A DNA stretch of 64,000 nucleotides from Butyrivibrio sp. CB08 (GTDB lineage Bacteria > Bacillota > Clostridia > Lachnospirales > Lachnospiraceae), in assembly GCF_003625485.1 (NCBI RefSeq), contig NZ_RAIR01000003.1, positions 124,001-188,000 of the forward strand, written 5' to 3'. Below the pieces are notes generated by a model. The model worked only from the letters and a program-made list of their open reading frames with translations. It was not told the DNA's origin and ran no database searches. Each line of letters begins with the position of its first letter. Positions within the stretch are counted from its first letter, which is position 1. This document shows positions 34,669-43,676 of the stretch, piece after piece. The position numbers and the translations under genes were made by a program.

Positions 34669-35835
34669 ATGAAAAAGAAAATCGCGTTAGTATTGGCGGG
34701 ACTTATGACACTTGGTGTTGTAGGATGCGGAAATGCAGCTACTGAGACTCCAGCAGCTGAGGCTCCAGCAGCAGAAGCACCTGCAGCAGAAGCTCCAGCA
34801 GCAGAGGCACCTGCAGCAGAGGAAGCATCAGGAATGGATGCTCTTATTGAGGCAGCTAAGGCTGAGGGCGAGCTCATTGTTTACGGTTCATGCGAAGAGG
34901 AATATCTTGCAGCAGCTTGTGAGCACTTTGAAGAGCTTTACGGAATCAAGGTTCAGTATCAGAGACTTTCAACTGGTGAAGTTCAGAGTAAGATCGAAGA
35001 AGAGAACGGAAATCCTTCAGGCGACGTTTGGTTTGGTGGCACAACTGATCCTTACAACGTAGCAGCAGGCGAGGGACTCCTTGAGGCTTATGAAGCACAG
35101 AACGCTAGCCACCTTATCGATGCAACATATCGTGACAAGGATGGTTACTGGTATGGTATCTACAAGGGAATCCTTGGATTCATGGTTAACACAGACGAGC
35201 TTGATCGTATGGGCATCGAGCAGCCTGCAGACTGGAAGGACCTTCTTGATCCTAAGTACCAGGGACTTATCTGGCTTTCAAACTACAACACAGCTGGAAC
35301 AGCTAAGCTTGTTATCAACACAATGATCCAGAAGTATGGTCATGACGAAGGTATCCAGTACCTTGTAGACCTTGATAAGAACATCGAAGTTTACACAAAG
35401 TCAGGTTCTGGCCCATCTAAGAACGTTGGTACAGGTGAGTGCGTAGTTGGTATCGGATTCCTTCACGATGGTATCACACAGATCGTTGACAACGGATATG
35501 GCAATGTAGGACTTATCATTCCTTCAACAGGAACATCCTTCGAGGTTGGTGCAACAGCTATCTTCAAGGGATGCGCACATCCAAACGCAGCTAAGCTTTG
35601 GATCGAGTATGCTCTTACACCTGATTGCGTTGAGCTTGCAGCACAGAACGGTTCTTACCAGTTCCTTGTTATCGACAACGCTAAGCAGCCTGAGATCGCA
35701 ACACAGTTCGGTCTTGATCCTAACAACGTTATGAAGTATGACTTCGAAGATGCTAAGGCTAACACAGCTACATACATCGAGGAAGTTATGACAGCTCTTG
35801 GAAGCGCTGCTGACGATCGTTTCCAGACCGAGTAA
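34669..35835 (+). CDS. ABC transporter substrate-binding lipoprotein, Fe3+/sugar-phosphate type
   Basis: A 388-residue family 1 binding protein. The signal peptide ends in lipobox VVGC. A low-complexity linker of about five EAPAA repeats (about 28-55) precedes the binding domain (GELIVYGSCEEEYLAAACEHFEE, GDVWFGGTTDPYNVAAGEGLLE, DPKYQGLIWLSNYNTAGTAKL). The start follows AAGGAGAGG. It partners the FbpB-like permease and ATPase downstream. Family relatives bind ferric iron, 2-aminoethylphosphonate, thiamine or hexose phosphates; the nearby kinase system and MgtC make a phosphorylated solute plausible, but iron cannot be excluded. Confidence 0.9.
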   Translation: MKKKIALVLAGLMTLGVVGCGNAATETPAAEAPAAEAPAAEAPAAEAPAAEEASGMDALIEAAKAEGELIVYGSCEEEYLAAACEHFEELYGIKVQYQRLSTGEVQSKIEEENGNPSGDVWFGGTTDPYNVAAGEGLLEAYEAQNASHLIDATYRDKDGYWYGIYKGILGFMVNTDELDRMGIEQPADWKDLLDPKYQGLIWLSNYNTAGTAKLVINTMIQKYGHDEGIQYLVDLDKNIEVYTKSGSGPSKNVGTGECVVGIGFLHDGITQIVDNGYGNVGLIIPSTGTSFEVGATAIFKGCAHPNAAKLWIEYALTPDCVELAAQNGSYQFLVIDNAKQPEIATQFGLDPNNVMKYDFEDAKANTATYIEEVMTALGSAADDRFQTE

Positions 35836-35870
35836 TCAAAACTCATTCTAGCGTTAAACAGATTTATATA

Positions 35871-35896
35871 GGGCGGAAATTCTTTTCCGCCCTTTT
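35871..35896 (+). terminator. Attenuating terminator between binding protein and permease
   Basis: Stem GGGCGGAA/TTCCGCCC (8 bp) with loop ATTCT, followed by TTTTCTTT. Its place inside an ABC operon suggests partial termination giving excess binding protein. Confidence 0.75.
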
Positions 35897-35923
35897 CTTT
35901 AAGATTTACTAGGAGGAATAACA

Positions 35924-37639
35924 ATGGCAAAGAGTCAAAGTGCCAGCCTTGACAGGAAAAAGCTCATGGCGGATCCAATAATGATGACCACCATCGTGCT
36001 TTTGGTAGCATTTCTTACAATCTTCATCTTGTATCCGCTGGCAATATTGTTGGTGGACAGCTTCATTTCAGATAATGGGTTAACACTGGATATCTTTAAA
36101 AGAGTTATGGCCCTTTCAAACTTTAGGCGCGCCATAACAAACACATTAAAGGTTGGTTTCCTGGTAGGAATCGCTTCAGCTCTCATAGGTCTTTTGTTTG
36201 CCTATGTGGAGGTTTACGTTAAGCTTCGTACCAGATTTATGGAAGGCCTTTTCAAAGCAGTATCAATGCTTCCAGTAGTTTCACCACCTTTCGTTTTATC
36301 ACTTTCAATGATCATGCTCTTTGGTAAAGCGGGCATCATCACAAGATTTCTTTTGAAAATTTATGACAACAGCGTATATGGCTTCTGGGGAATCGCAATT
36401 GTTCAGACACTGACATTCTTCCCAGTATGCTACATGATGCTGAAAGGTCTTTTGAAAAATATCGATCCATCCCTTGAGGAAGCAGCAAGGGACATGGGTG
36501 CATCAAGATTCAAGGTATTCATGACAGTTACACTGCCACTTATCCTTCCTGGTCTTGGAAATGCATTCCTTGTAACCTTCATCGAGTCTATCGCAGACTT
36601 TGCTAACCCAATGATCATCGGTGGATCATACGACACACTGGCAACAACAATCTACCTGCAGATCACAGGTGCCTACGACAAGGAAGGCGCTGCAGCCATG
36701 GCGGTAGTTCTTTTGGCAATAACCCTTGTGATGTTCATTGTTCAGAAGTATTACCTTGAGGCCAAGTCTACAGCAACACTTTCAGGAAAAGCATCAAGAG
36801 AGCGTATGCTCATCACAGACAAGAGCGTTACAATTCCTCTTACAATCCTGTGCTCAGCTCTTGCGATCTTCGTAATCCTGATGTACATCTGCGTACCATT
36901 CGGCGCGATGTTCAAGACATGGGGCTACGACTTCCACTTAACCTTCAAGTGGTTCGGACAGGTATTTACCAAGTACAAGGGACTTAAGGCCTTTAAGGAC
37001 AGCTTCGTTCTGTCACTTATCTCGGCTCCGATCACAGCTCTTTTGTCTATGATCATTTCTTACCTTGTAGTAAAAAGAAATTTCAAGACCAAGGGCTTTA
37101 TCGAAGCAGTTTCAATGCTGGCTATGGCAGTTCCTGGAACAGTTCTTGGTATCGGATATATCAGAGGTTTCTCAGGGGGACTTTTTGGAACAGGAATCCT
37201 GCAGGGGCTCTACGGAACAGGTGCGATCCTGGTTATCGTATTCATTGTAAGATCCCTTCCAACAGGTACCAGAAGCGGAATCTCAGCTCTTCGCCAGATC
37301 GACAAGAGCATTGAGGAATCTGCTTATGATATGGGCGCGGACAGCCTTAAGGTGTTCATGACAGTTACACTTCCTCTTATCAAGGACAGCTTCCTGTCAG
37401 GATTTGTAACATCGTTCGTGCGCAGTATCACTGCTATCAGTGCGATCATCCTTCTGGTTACACCTTCTTACCTGCTCATTACAGTACAGATCAATGAGTT
37501 TGCAGAGAAGGGATCCTTTGGTATCGCCTGTGCCTTTGCGACGATCCTTATCATCATCACATACAGTTCAGTTATCCTTATGAACATCGTGATGAAGTAC
37601 TTTGGAACAAGCCGCAAGGTTAACCTTGAAGAGAACTAA
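35924..37639 (+). CDS. FbpB-type ABC transporter permease, two fused permease domains
   Basis: A 571-residue protein with about 12 membrane helices in two homologous halves. Each half ends in an EAA loop: EEAARDMGASRFKVFMTVTLPLILPGL near 185 and EESAYDMGADSLKVFMTVTLPLIKDSF near 465. One polypeptide therefore supplies both halves of the channel, as in FbpB and AfuB. The start follows AGGAGG. It works with the lipoprotein upstream and the ATPase downstream. Confidence 0.93.
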   Translation: MAKSQSASLDRKKLMADPIMMTTIVLLVAFLTIFILYPLAILLVDSFISDNGLTLDIFKRVMALSNFRRAITNTLKVGFLVGIASALIGLLFAYVEVYVKLRTRFMEGLFKAVSMLPVVSPPFVLSLSMIMLFGKAGIITRFLLKIYDNSVYGFWGIAIVQTLTFFPVCYMMLKGLLKNIDPSLEEAARDMGASRFKVFMTVTLPLILPGLGNAFLVTFIESIADFANPMIIGGSYDTLATTIYLQITGAYDKEGAAAMAVVLLAITLVMFIVQKYYLEAKSTATLSGKASRERMLITDKSVTIPLTILCSALAIFVILMYICVPFGAMFKTWGYDFHLTFKWFGQVFTKYKGLKAFKDSFVLSLISAPITALLSMIISYLVVKRNFKTKGFIEAVSMLAMAVPGTVLGIGYIRGFSGGLFGTGILQGLYGTGAILVIVFIVRSLPTGTRSGISALRQIDKSIEESAYDMGADSLKVFMTVTLPLIKDSFLSGFVTSFVRSITAISAIILLVTPSYLLITVQINEFAEKGSFGIACAFATILIIITYSSVILMNIVMKYFGTSRKVNLEEN

Positions 37640-37683
37640 CTGTTTATATTTTGCGCATGAAACATGCGAGATAGGTGGATAAA

Positions 37684-38745
37684 ATGGCAAAAGAGAAAAA
37701 GGGCGTACGCCTTGAACATATTTCAAAGATTTATAAAGACCCAAAGACCGGAAAGGACTTCTATGCGGTTAAAGATCAGAATCTGGAGATCGAGCCAGGC
37801 AGCTTTGTAACCCTCCTCGGACCTTCCGGATGTGGTAAGACAACAACACTTCGTATGATCGCAGGATTTGAATCTCCTGACGAGGGCGAGATCTATCTTG
37901 GTGGAGAGCCAATCAACGCACTTACACCAAACAAGCGTGACACAGCGATGGTATTCCAGAGCTATGCGCTTCTTCCTCACTACAACATTTTTGATAACGT
38001 AGCTTATGGTCTTAAGCTTCGCAAGATGGATTCTGAGACCATCAAGAAAAAAGTAACTGACATCCTTGCACTTGTTGGCCTTGAGGGAATGGAAAACCGT
38101 ATGACAAACCAGCTCTCAGGTGGACAGCAGCAGAGAGTTGCCCTTGCAAGAGCCCTTGTAATTGAGCCAGGAGTTCTTTTGTTCGATGAGCCACTCTCAA
38201 ACCTTGATGCAAAGCTCAGGGTTTCCATGAGAACTGAGATCAGACGTATCCAGCAGGAAGCTGGAATCACAGCTGTTTATGTAACACATGATCAGTCAGA
38301 GGCTATGGCTATTTCTGATAAGGTCATCATCATGAACAAGGGTATCGTTGAGCAGGTTGCAACACCTCAGGAAGCATATTATTATCCTAATAACAAGTTC
38401 GTTGCTGACTTCATCGGCGAGTGTAACTTCCTTAAGGCTAAGGTAACAGGCCAGGATATGGTTGAGATCGGTGGAACAGCAGTTAAGTGCGCAACTGGCA
38501 GCCTTTCAGCCGGTGCAGACTGTGACGTGGTACTTCGTCCAGAGGGCGCAACACTTTCAGATATGGGCGCTATCAAGGGTAAGGTTGATTACTCATGCTT
38601 CATGGGCGCTTACCAGGATTACCACATCAGGATCGGCGAGAGCGTAATCAAGATCCAGGATTACAATCCAAAGAATAAGAAGATCTACAAAGTAGGGGAT
38701 GAAGTATACCTCAACTTCGAGGACAACACACTCTACGCACTCTGA
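37684..38745 (+). CDS. ABC transporter ATP-binding protein, FbpC/PotA type
   Basis: A 353-residue ATPase. The catalytic half has Walker A GPSGCGKTT, Q-loop MVFQSYALLPHYNIF, signature LSGGQQQR, Walker B VLLFDEPLSNLD and YVTHDQSEAM. The C-terminal 100 residues form a TOBE-type regulatory domain. The ATG at 37684 follows AGGTGG by six bases; the in-frame GTG at 37675 overlaps that site. The mgtC gene follows ten bases after the stop and uses a ribosome-binding site overlapping the stop codon. Confidence 0.93.
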   Translation: MAKEKKGVRLEHISKIYKDPKTGKDFYAVKDQNLEIEPGSFVTLLGPSGCGKTTTLRMIAGFESPDEGEIYLGGEPINALTPNKRDTAMVFQSYALLPHYNIFDNVAYGLKLRKMDSETIKKKVTDILALVGLEGMENRMTNQLSGGQQQRVALARALVIEPGVLLFDEPLSNLDAKLRVSMRTEIRRIQQEAGITAVYVTHDQSEAMAISDKVIIMNKGIVEQVATPQEAYYYPNNKFVADFIGECNFLKAKVTGQDMVEIGGTAVKCATGSLSAGADCDVVLRPEGATLSDMGAIKGKVDYSCFMGAYQDYHIRIGESVIKIQDYNPKNKKIYKVGDEVYLNFEDNTLYAL

Positions 38746-38755
38746 GGAGAGATTT

Positions 38756-39454
38756 ATGACTTTTTATGATTTTATTGATTTCTTACAGTCAACTAACGAT
38801 ATCGCAGTTGCCATAAGACTTATAATGGCCACAGTATTCGGCGGTCTTGTAGGTTGGGAGAGAATCGTCACTCACCACAACGCAGGCATCAAGACTTTTG
38901 CACTGGTGAGTCTTGGCTCTGCAGTTGCTACGGTGCTCAATATCTACCTGGCGCTCCTTCCGGATCTGGCTGCGGATGTTAGCCGTATTCCTGCCGGCGT
39001 AGTAAGCGGTATTGGTTTCCTAGGCGCAGGTACCATCCTGGTTACTGGCAAGAAGCAGATCAAGGGTCTTTCAACAGCAGCAACCCTATGGGTTACATCC
39101 TGCATGGGAATGGCCATTGGAGGCGGTTATCTGGTAGTGGGAGTTTGTGCATTCCTCCTTATTGCATTTGCCAACGTTATCCTGCTGCAGATTTCTGACA
39201 GAGTTGAGAACAACAGCAAGTACATGAGCATCTACATTGAGGTTCCCAAGAACCGCGGTGTGAACAAGCTCACCAACGCCATCAACGAGCAGGGATTTAC
39301 TATCATGAGTATGGAAAAGAGCAAAGAGAAGACCCTGCAGAGTTCGGATGCGGGACTTATCATCGACATTGCACTTGATAGGAAGAGATCCCACCACGAG
39401 CTCATAAGCATGTTCAATAACCTTGAATATGTTAACTATGTAGAAGAAGTTTGA
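38756..39454 (+). CDS. MgtC/SapB family membrane protein
   Basis: A 232-residue protein. The N-terminal half has about five membrane helices with the MgtC signature (RLIMATVFGGLVGWER, GIKTFALVSLGSA, GVVSGIGFLGAGTIL, GLSTAATLWVTS). The C-terminal about 80 residues are soluble and ACT-like (YIEVPKNRGVNKLTNAINEQGF). MgtC proteins modulate F-type ATPase activity and phosphate or magnesium balance in several bacteria. Tight coupling to the Fbp-type transporter genes suggests a role linked to that solute. A strong terminator closes the operon. Confidence 0.93.
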   Translation: MTFYDFIDFLQSTNDIAVAIRLIMATVFGGLVGWERIVTHHNAGIKTFALVSLGSAVATVLNIYLALLPDLAADVSRIPAGVVSGIGFLGAGTILVTGKKQIKGLSTAATLWVTSCMGMAIGGGYLVVGVCAFLLIAFANVILLQISDRVENNSKYMSIYIEVPKNRGVNKLTNAINEQGFTIMSMEKSKEKTLQSSDAGLIIDIALDRKRSHHELISMFNNLEYVNYVEEV

Positions 39455-39469
39455 AGTGTTTTTATATGG

Positions 39470-39499
39470 GGCCGGAGGCGTTTTGCCTTCGGCCTTTTT
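39470..39499 (+). terminator. Rho-independent terminator after mgtC-like gene
   Basis: GGCCGGAGGC pairs with GCCTTCGGCC (one wobble), loop GTTTT, then five T. Confidence 0.9.
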
Positions 39500-39526
39500 A
39501 TGTGCATATTTTTCACAATAATTCAC

Positions 39527-39555
39527 TTAATTTCTGCGCTCAAATCCTTTATAAT
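39527..39555 (+). promoter_or_regulatory. Promoter for spermidine-synthase-like gene
   Basis: A perfect -10 TATAAT (39550-39555) with a weak TTAATT -35 17 bases upstream, about 50 bases before the TTG start. Confidence 0.45.
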
Positions 39556-39603
39556 ACTTGTCAGTGGCGATTTTATTCGCATGTTGAAGGGACGGATTTT
39601 ACT

Positions 39604-41280
39604 TTGAATAAGAAAAAGATACTTAGAAGCAAACTCTTTTTATACCTGACAGAGTTCTTTGCAGGTATGTCAGTTATGGCAGTCGAGCTGGGAGCCAGCA
39701 GACTTCTTGCGCCATACTTTAGTTCATCTCAGATCGTATGGACCATTATCATCGGAACCATCATGATAGCCATGGCCCTTGGAAATATCTACGGAGGAAG
39801 GAAAGCCGACAAGGACCCTGATCCTGCAGGGCTCTATAGAAGGATTCTTATTGCAGCCATCTGGATCGCCCTTATTCCGGTTCTTGGTAAGTACATAATC
39901 ATCGGAATCTCCGCGGTTTTAGTTTTTGCAGTAAACAGCAATTTCCTCGTTATAGCTGCCTTTGCTGCATGCATGGTGGTGTTTGTGTTCCCTCTTTTCC
40001 TGCTTGGAACAGTTACACCAAGCCTTGCCAAGTACACAACGGATTCCCTGGAGGACAACGGAAGGATCATCGGAACCCTTGGAGCCTACAACACAGTGGG
40101 CAGCATCATCGGAACCTTCGTGCCAACCTTTGTGACAATCCCTGCGGTTGGTACAGCAGTTACATTCCTTATCTTTTCAGGAATCCTTATAGTTCTTTCT
40201 ATTCTCTATTTTGTGAGCCCTTATGAAGACGGGGCAGCGTCAGCTCAGTCAGGAGGCAGCGCTAATGGAAAAAAATCCCTGGCCAAGGGTGACCTTAGAA
40301 GAATAATTGCAGGAGCGCTTATCTTTTTCCTGTGCGTCATCTTTGGCCATAACACAAGCTTTGCATTCTGGGAAAACGACTTAACCTTCGAGGGTGAGTC
40401 AGTTTACAACTATCTTCAGGTCAAGGAGACAGATAACAGCGTTATCCTCTCAACCAACGTTCTGTTTGGAGTTCAGTCCATCCTTATCAAGGACGGCGCC
40501 CTTACTGGAATGTACTACGATTATGCCATGGCAGCGCCCTATATGGCAGGCATCAAGGAAAAAGAGAAGTCTGGCGAAGAACTAAATCTTCTTATCCTTG
40601 GAATGGGTTCCGGAACCTATGCAACCCAGCTGTCCAGATACTTTGACAACATAACTGTTGAGGGTGTTGAGATCGACGATAAGATCACAGATCTTGCCCA
40701 CAGATATTTCGAGCTTCCTGCAGAGACAAAAGTTACCACCTACGATGGCCGTGCTTATCTTGCAGCAATTGACGGACAGTACGACGTTATCATGGTGGAC
40801 GCCTATCAGGACATCACCATTCCATTCCAGATGTCCTCTGTAGAGTTCTTTTCCATGGTAAAAGAGCACCTTGCTCCCGGAGGAGTTATGGTGGTAAACA
40901 TGAACATGTACAGCGATGATCAGGAGGGCATCAACACATACCTTTCCGATACCATCAGCTCTGTATTTAGCGATGTAGTAACAGTCAAGGTTCCAAACTC
41001 CACAAACAGGGAGCTGTTTGCCACAGACGATCCATCATTTATGGTCAGGCTCTCTGAAAATGTTGCCATGGAAGACAATGAGACCTTGAGAGCTATGATG
41101 CAGAGGGTACTTGATACTTATGTAAGATACGAGAGCACAGGCCACATCATGACTGATGATAAGGCTCCGGTAGAACTTCTTGGAATGAGACAGATCGACT
41201 CCATCATCCAGAACGAAGTATCCTACTACCGCCATATTTATGAGACACAGGGCATTCAGGGATTATTAGAACTTCTTTGA
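39604..41280 (+). CDS. Fused membrane/spermidine-synthase-like protein
   Basis: A 558-residue protein. The N-terminal about 240 residues hold seven or eight membrane helices of the fused-synthase type (FFAGMSVMAVELGASRLLAPYF, IIGTIMIAMALGNIYGGRKADK, GTLGAYNTVGSIIGTF). The C-terminal half is a spermidine-synthase-like Rossmann domain (LLILGMGSGTYATQLSR, GVEIDDKI, YDGRAYL, VDAYQDITIPF). These fused proteins are widespread, but polyamine synthesis is not established for most. I place the start at the TTG at 39604 after GGGACGG; a longer frame to 39451 would run through the upstream terminator. Confidence 0.85.
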   Translation: MNKKKILRSKLFLYLTEFFAGMSVMAVELGASRLLAPYFSSSQIVWTIIIGTIMIAMALGNIYGGRKADKDPDPAGLYRRILIAAIWIALIPVLGKYIIIGISAVLVFAVNSNFLVIAAFAACMVVFVFPLFLLGTVTPSLAKYTTDSLEDNGRIIGTLGAYNTVGSIIGTFVPTFVTIPAVGTAVTFLIFSGILIVLSILYFVSPYEDGAASAQSGGSANGKKSLAKGDLRRIIAGALIFFLCVIFGHNTSFAFWENDLTFEGESVYNYLQVKETDNSVILSTNVLFGVQSILIKDGALTGMYYDYAMAAPYMAGIKEKEKSGEELNLLILGMGSGTYATQLSRYFDNITVEGVEIDDKITDLAHRYFELPAETKVTTYDGRAYLAAIDGQYDVIMVDAYQDITIPFQMSSVEFFSMVKEHLAPGGVMVVNMNMYSDDQEGINTYLSDTISSVFSDVVTVKVPNSTNRELFATDDPSFMVRLSENVAMEDNETLRAMMQRVLDTYVRYESTGHIMTDDKAPVELLGMRQIDSIIQNEVSYYRHIYETQGIQGLLELL

Positions 41281-41344
41281 TAATCATACTTTGTGAATTC
41301 TTTGTTAAAGTACTATCAATTTGTGATTCGATGTAATATAATCA

Positions 41345-41360
41345 TGATAATTAATTATCA
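41345..41360 (+). promoter_or_regulatory. Fur-like 16-bp palindromic operator
   Basis: TGATAATTAATTATCA is a perfect palindrome. Each 7-base arm (TGATAAT, ATTATCA) equals the Firmicutes Fur-box arm; the centre is two bases rather than one. It lies three bases past a TATAAT -10 (41337-41342) and just before the ribosome-binding site of the 127-residue gene, an ideal place for repression. Confidence 0.5.
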
Positions 41361-41372
41361 ATAGGAGATACA

Positions 41373-41756
41373 ATGCAGGGTCAGAGTAGAGAAGCTATGG
41401 ATAATAAATACAGGGAGCAGATGAAAGCCTGGATGATGATCCAGGTAATTGGTCAGACCAGCATCAACTTCCTTAATGTCAAAAAGCTTGCAAAAGAGAT
41501 GAGACAGCACCTTGCAACTCTCCTAAACTGTGATATAGCAGAATTTGCAGATTATTTCATCGATTCCTGCAAGGATTCAAAATCTTACAGGGCAGCTATT
41601 TTTGGAACGATGACCATGAGCGATGAAGGGGCCAGAACAAGGCTTTTAGAGGATATCGACCAGGTTACAAAAACCATTCCGGAAAAGTTTGGACTAGAGG
41701 ATTCTTTTGAACCAATCAGAATTGCTTTTTTAAATTCGTTAAATAGAGTACAATAA
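41373..41756 (+). CDS. Hypothetical protein (127 aa)
   Basis: A 127-residue, mostly helical soluble protein that I do not recognise. It has two long amphipathic helices (MKAWMMIQVIGQTSINFLNVKKLAKEM and the C-terminal FEPIRIAFLNSLNRV) and no signal peptide, membrane helix or metal motif. The start follows ATAGGAGAT. A palindrome resembling a Fur box sits between its -10 and the ribosome-binding site. The LacI-sensor/GGDEF gene begins 60 bases after its stop without an obvious terminator, so the two may share a transcript. Confidence 0.75.
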   Translation: MQGQSREAMDNKYREQMKAWMMIQVIGQTSINFLNVKKLAKEMRQHLATLLNCDIAEFADYFIDSCKDSKSYRAAIFGTMTMSDEGARTRLLEDIDQVTKTIPEKFGLEDSFEPIRIAFLNSLNRVQ

Positions 41757-41816
41757 TTCGTAGAGGTATTCGGAGTAAATATTGTTGCAAATCAACGCCC
41801 GTTTTGAGGAGATGCA

Positions 41817-43676
41817 ATGATAAAGGATAAAAGGCTTGTAGCTTTATGTACATATAGAATCTATGATCCGGGAGAGTTTGCGTTCATTACTGAGCTGAAC
41901 AGACTCTTCAGGGAGAATAATTGTGCCCTGTTTATCTATGCCTTGAATTCTGAGATTGGCAACAGTGGCAATGAAGTGGCTGAGACCGCTGTATTCGATA
42001 TTATTCCCTATGACAGAACAGATGCGATAGTTATCCTTGATGAAAAGATCAAGAGTCATCAGGTTGCCCAGAGCATCATTGACAAGGCGGCAAAAAAAGA
42101 GGTCCCTGTCATTGTGGTGGATGGAAAATACGAAAATGTTTCCACTGTCTGCTTTGACTATGCCAAGGGCTTTGAAAATGTTGTAAGACACATGATCGAG
42201 CACCATGGGGCAAGGCGCCCTCACATGATGGCCGGCAAGAGGAACAATGTCTTTTCTGACGAGAGAATCGAGATATTCAAAAAAGTTCTTCGTGAAAATG
42301 ACATCCCATTTGACCACAGCATGTTAAGCTATGGAGATTTCTGGGCTGCTCCTACAAGAACAGCTACAGTTCAGCTCCTTGAAAGGGACGAGCTTCCAGA
42401 CGCAGTTATCTGCGCCAACGATATCATGGCCCTCAACGTTTCAGACGTGTTCATGGCAGCAGGAGTAAAGGTGCCAGAGGATGTTATCGTTTCAGGCTTT
42501 GACGGGATCGAGGAGTCATTTATCTCCAAACCTGGAATAACTACAGCCAAGTGTGACGGTACAGCCCTTGGCCAGGAGGTTATGAAGGTTTTAAACAGAT
42601 TGTTTGCAGGTGAGAGAAACATAGATACTCTCATAGTTCCTGATTTTATAGCCAATGAGTCCTGCGGATGCCCAAGGAACACAGAGGTTACCTTCGACAG
42701 CATCTCAGCTCTTAACAACAACTTCTATCATCACCAGGATGATATCCATATGCTCCAGGAGATCACCTACAAGATCATGAATGACAAGGATATTCAGGGA
42801 CAGATCCGTTTCCTGAAAAAGAGCCTTGCCCAGAATACATGCGTCGTTATTGAGGATTCCTGCTTTGACCTTGAGAAGAACTACTTCTTTGAGGATGTAC
42901 CACACGGCAGCAGGATGGTTATTTACGATTCCTACAAGGAGACCGAGACTCCATATCGCTATGATCCCTATGAGATAGTGCCTCACCTTGAGCTCTTCAT
43001 AAAGAGAGGCTTCCCTGTTATCTTCAATGGCCTTGAGTATATGAATAAGTCTCCGGGATTTGTGTGCTTCTCATATCCGGGAATCAATCTTATCGATTAC
43101 ACCCAGACTTCCAGCATTACCAACAGCATGGGAATGGCCATAGGTGGATATGTCACCAACAAGTATCAGAAGTACCTTAGGGACAAGCTTCAGGAGATGT
43201 ACCAGATGGATGCCCTGACAGGACTTCTTAACAGGCTTGCCTTCATGGACAAGATGGCTGACATCCGCGAGAATCCTCATAACGTTGGCAGGAAGATCAA
43301 CATAATAACTGCAGACTTAAACTCACTTAAGTGGATCAATGATAATTTAGGACACCTTGAAGGGGATAAGGCCATATCTGCTGTTGCCCACGCCCTCAGA
43401 GAGTCATGCCCTAAGGACGCTCTGTGCGTAAGAATGGGCGGCGATGAGATGTTCGCTTTCTTCTTTGGCGTCTATGATCTTGATAAGATCATGGCTGAAA
43501 TTGATGAGAGGCTTGAGAAATCCTCCCAGGACTACGGCTACACAGTGTCTGCCAGCATGGGAACCTACGTCGCATTCTTTGACAAGGACCTTGATATGAC
43601 TGAAGCATTTGAGAAAGCCGACGAAAAGATGTACGCCAACAAGAGGCGATATAAGGAAATGAAAGATAATGCCTAA
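41817..43676 (+). CDS. LacI-type sensor/GGDEF diguanylate cyclase, cytoplasmic
   Basis: A 619-residue soluble protein. Residues 1-280 form a LacI/PBP1-like sugar-binding domain (AVICANDIMALNVSDVFMAAG, VPEDVIVSGFDG, PGITTAKCDGTALGQ) but there is no DNA-binding helix-turn-helix. A central 180-residue part is unassigned. A GGDEF domain starts at MDALTGLLNR (about 463); the active-site motif reads RMGGDEMF (GGDEM near 540) and ADLNSLKWINDNLGH is intact. No RxxD inhibitory site is seen. It should make c-di-GMP in response to an intracellular ligand, probably a sugar. Its 3' end overlaps the next gene by eight bases. Confidence 0.9.
   Translation: MIKDKRLVALCTYRIYDPGEFAFITELNRLFRENNCALFIYALNSEIGNSGNEVAETAVFDIIPYDRTDAIVILDEKIKSHQVAQSIIDKAAKKEVPVIVVDGKYENVSTVCFDYAKGFENVVRHMIEHHGARRPHMMAGKRNNVFSDERIEIFKKVLRENDIPFDHSMLSYGDFWAAPTRTATVQLLERDELPDAVICANDIMALNVSDVFMAAGVKVPEDVIVSGFDGIEESFISKPGITTAKCDGTALGQEVMKVLNRLFAGERNIDTLIVPDFIANESCGCPRNTEVTFDSISALNNNFYHHQDDIHMLQEITYKIMNDKDIQGQIRFLKKSLAQNTCVVIEDSCFDLEKNYFFEDVPHGSRMVIYDSYKETETPYRYDPYEIVPHLELFIKRGFPVIFNGLEYMNKSPGFVCFSYPGINLIDYTQTSSITNSMGMAIGGYVTNKYQKYLRDKLQEMYQMDALTGLLNRLAFMDKMADIRENPHNVGRKINIITADLNSLKWINDNLGHLEGDKAISAVAHALRESCPKDALCVRMGGDEMFAFFFGVYDLDKIMAEIDERLEKSSQDYGYTVSASMGTYVAFFDKDLDMTEAFEKADEKMYANKRRYKEMKDNA

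Noticed and set aside
39451-39603. Longer N-terminus for the spermidine-synthase-like protein
   Set aside because: It would overlap the mgtC stop and translate through a strong terminator; a TTG with a ribosome-binding site exists at 39604.
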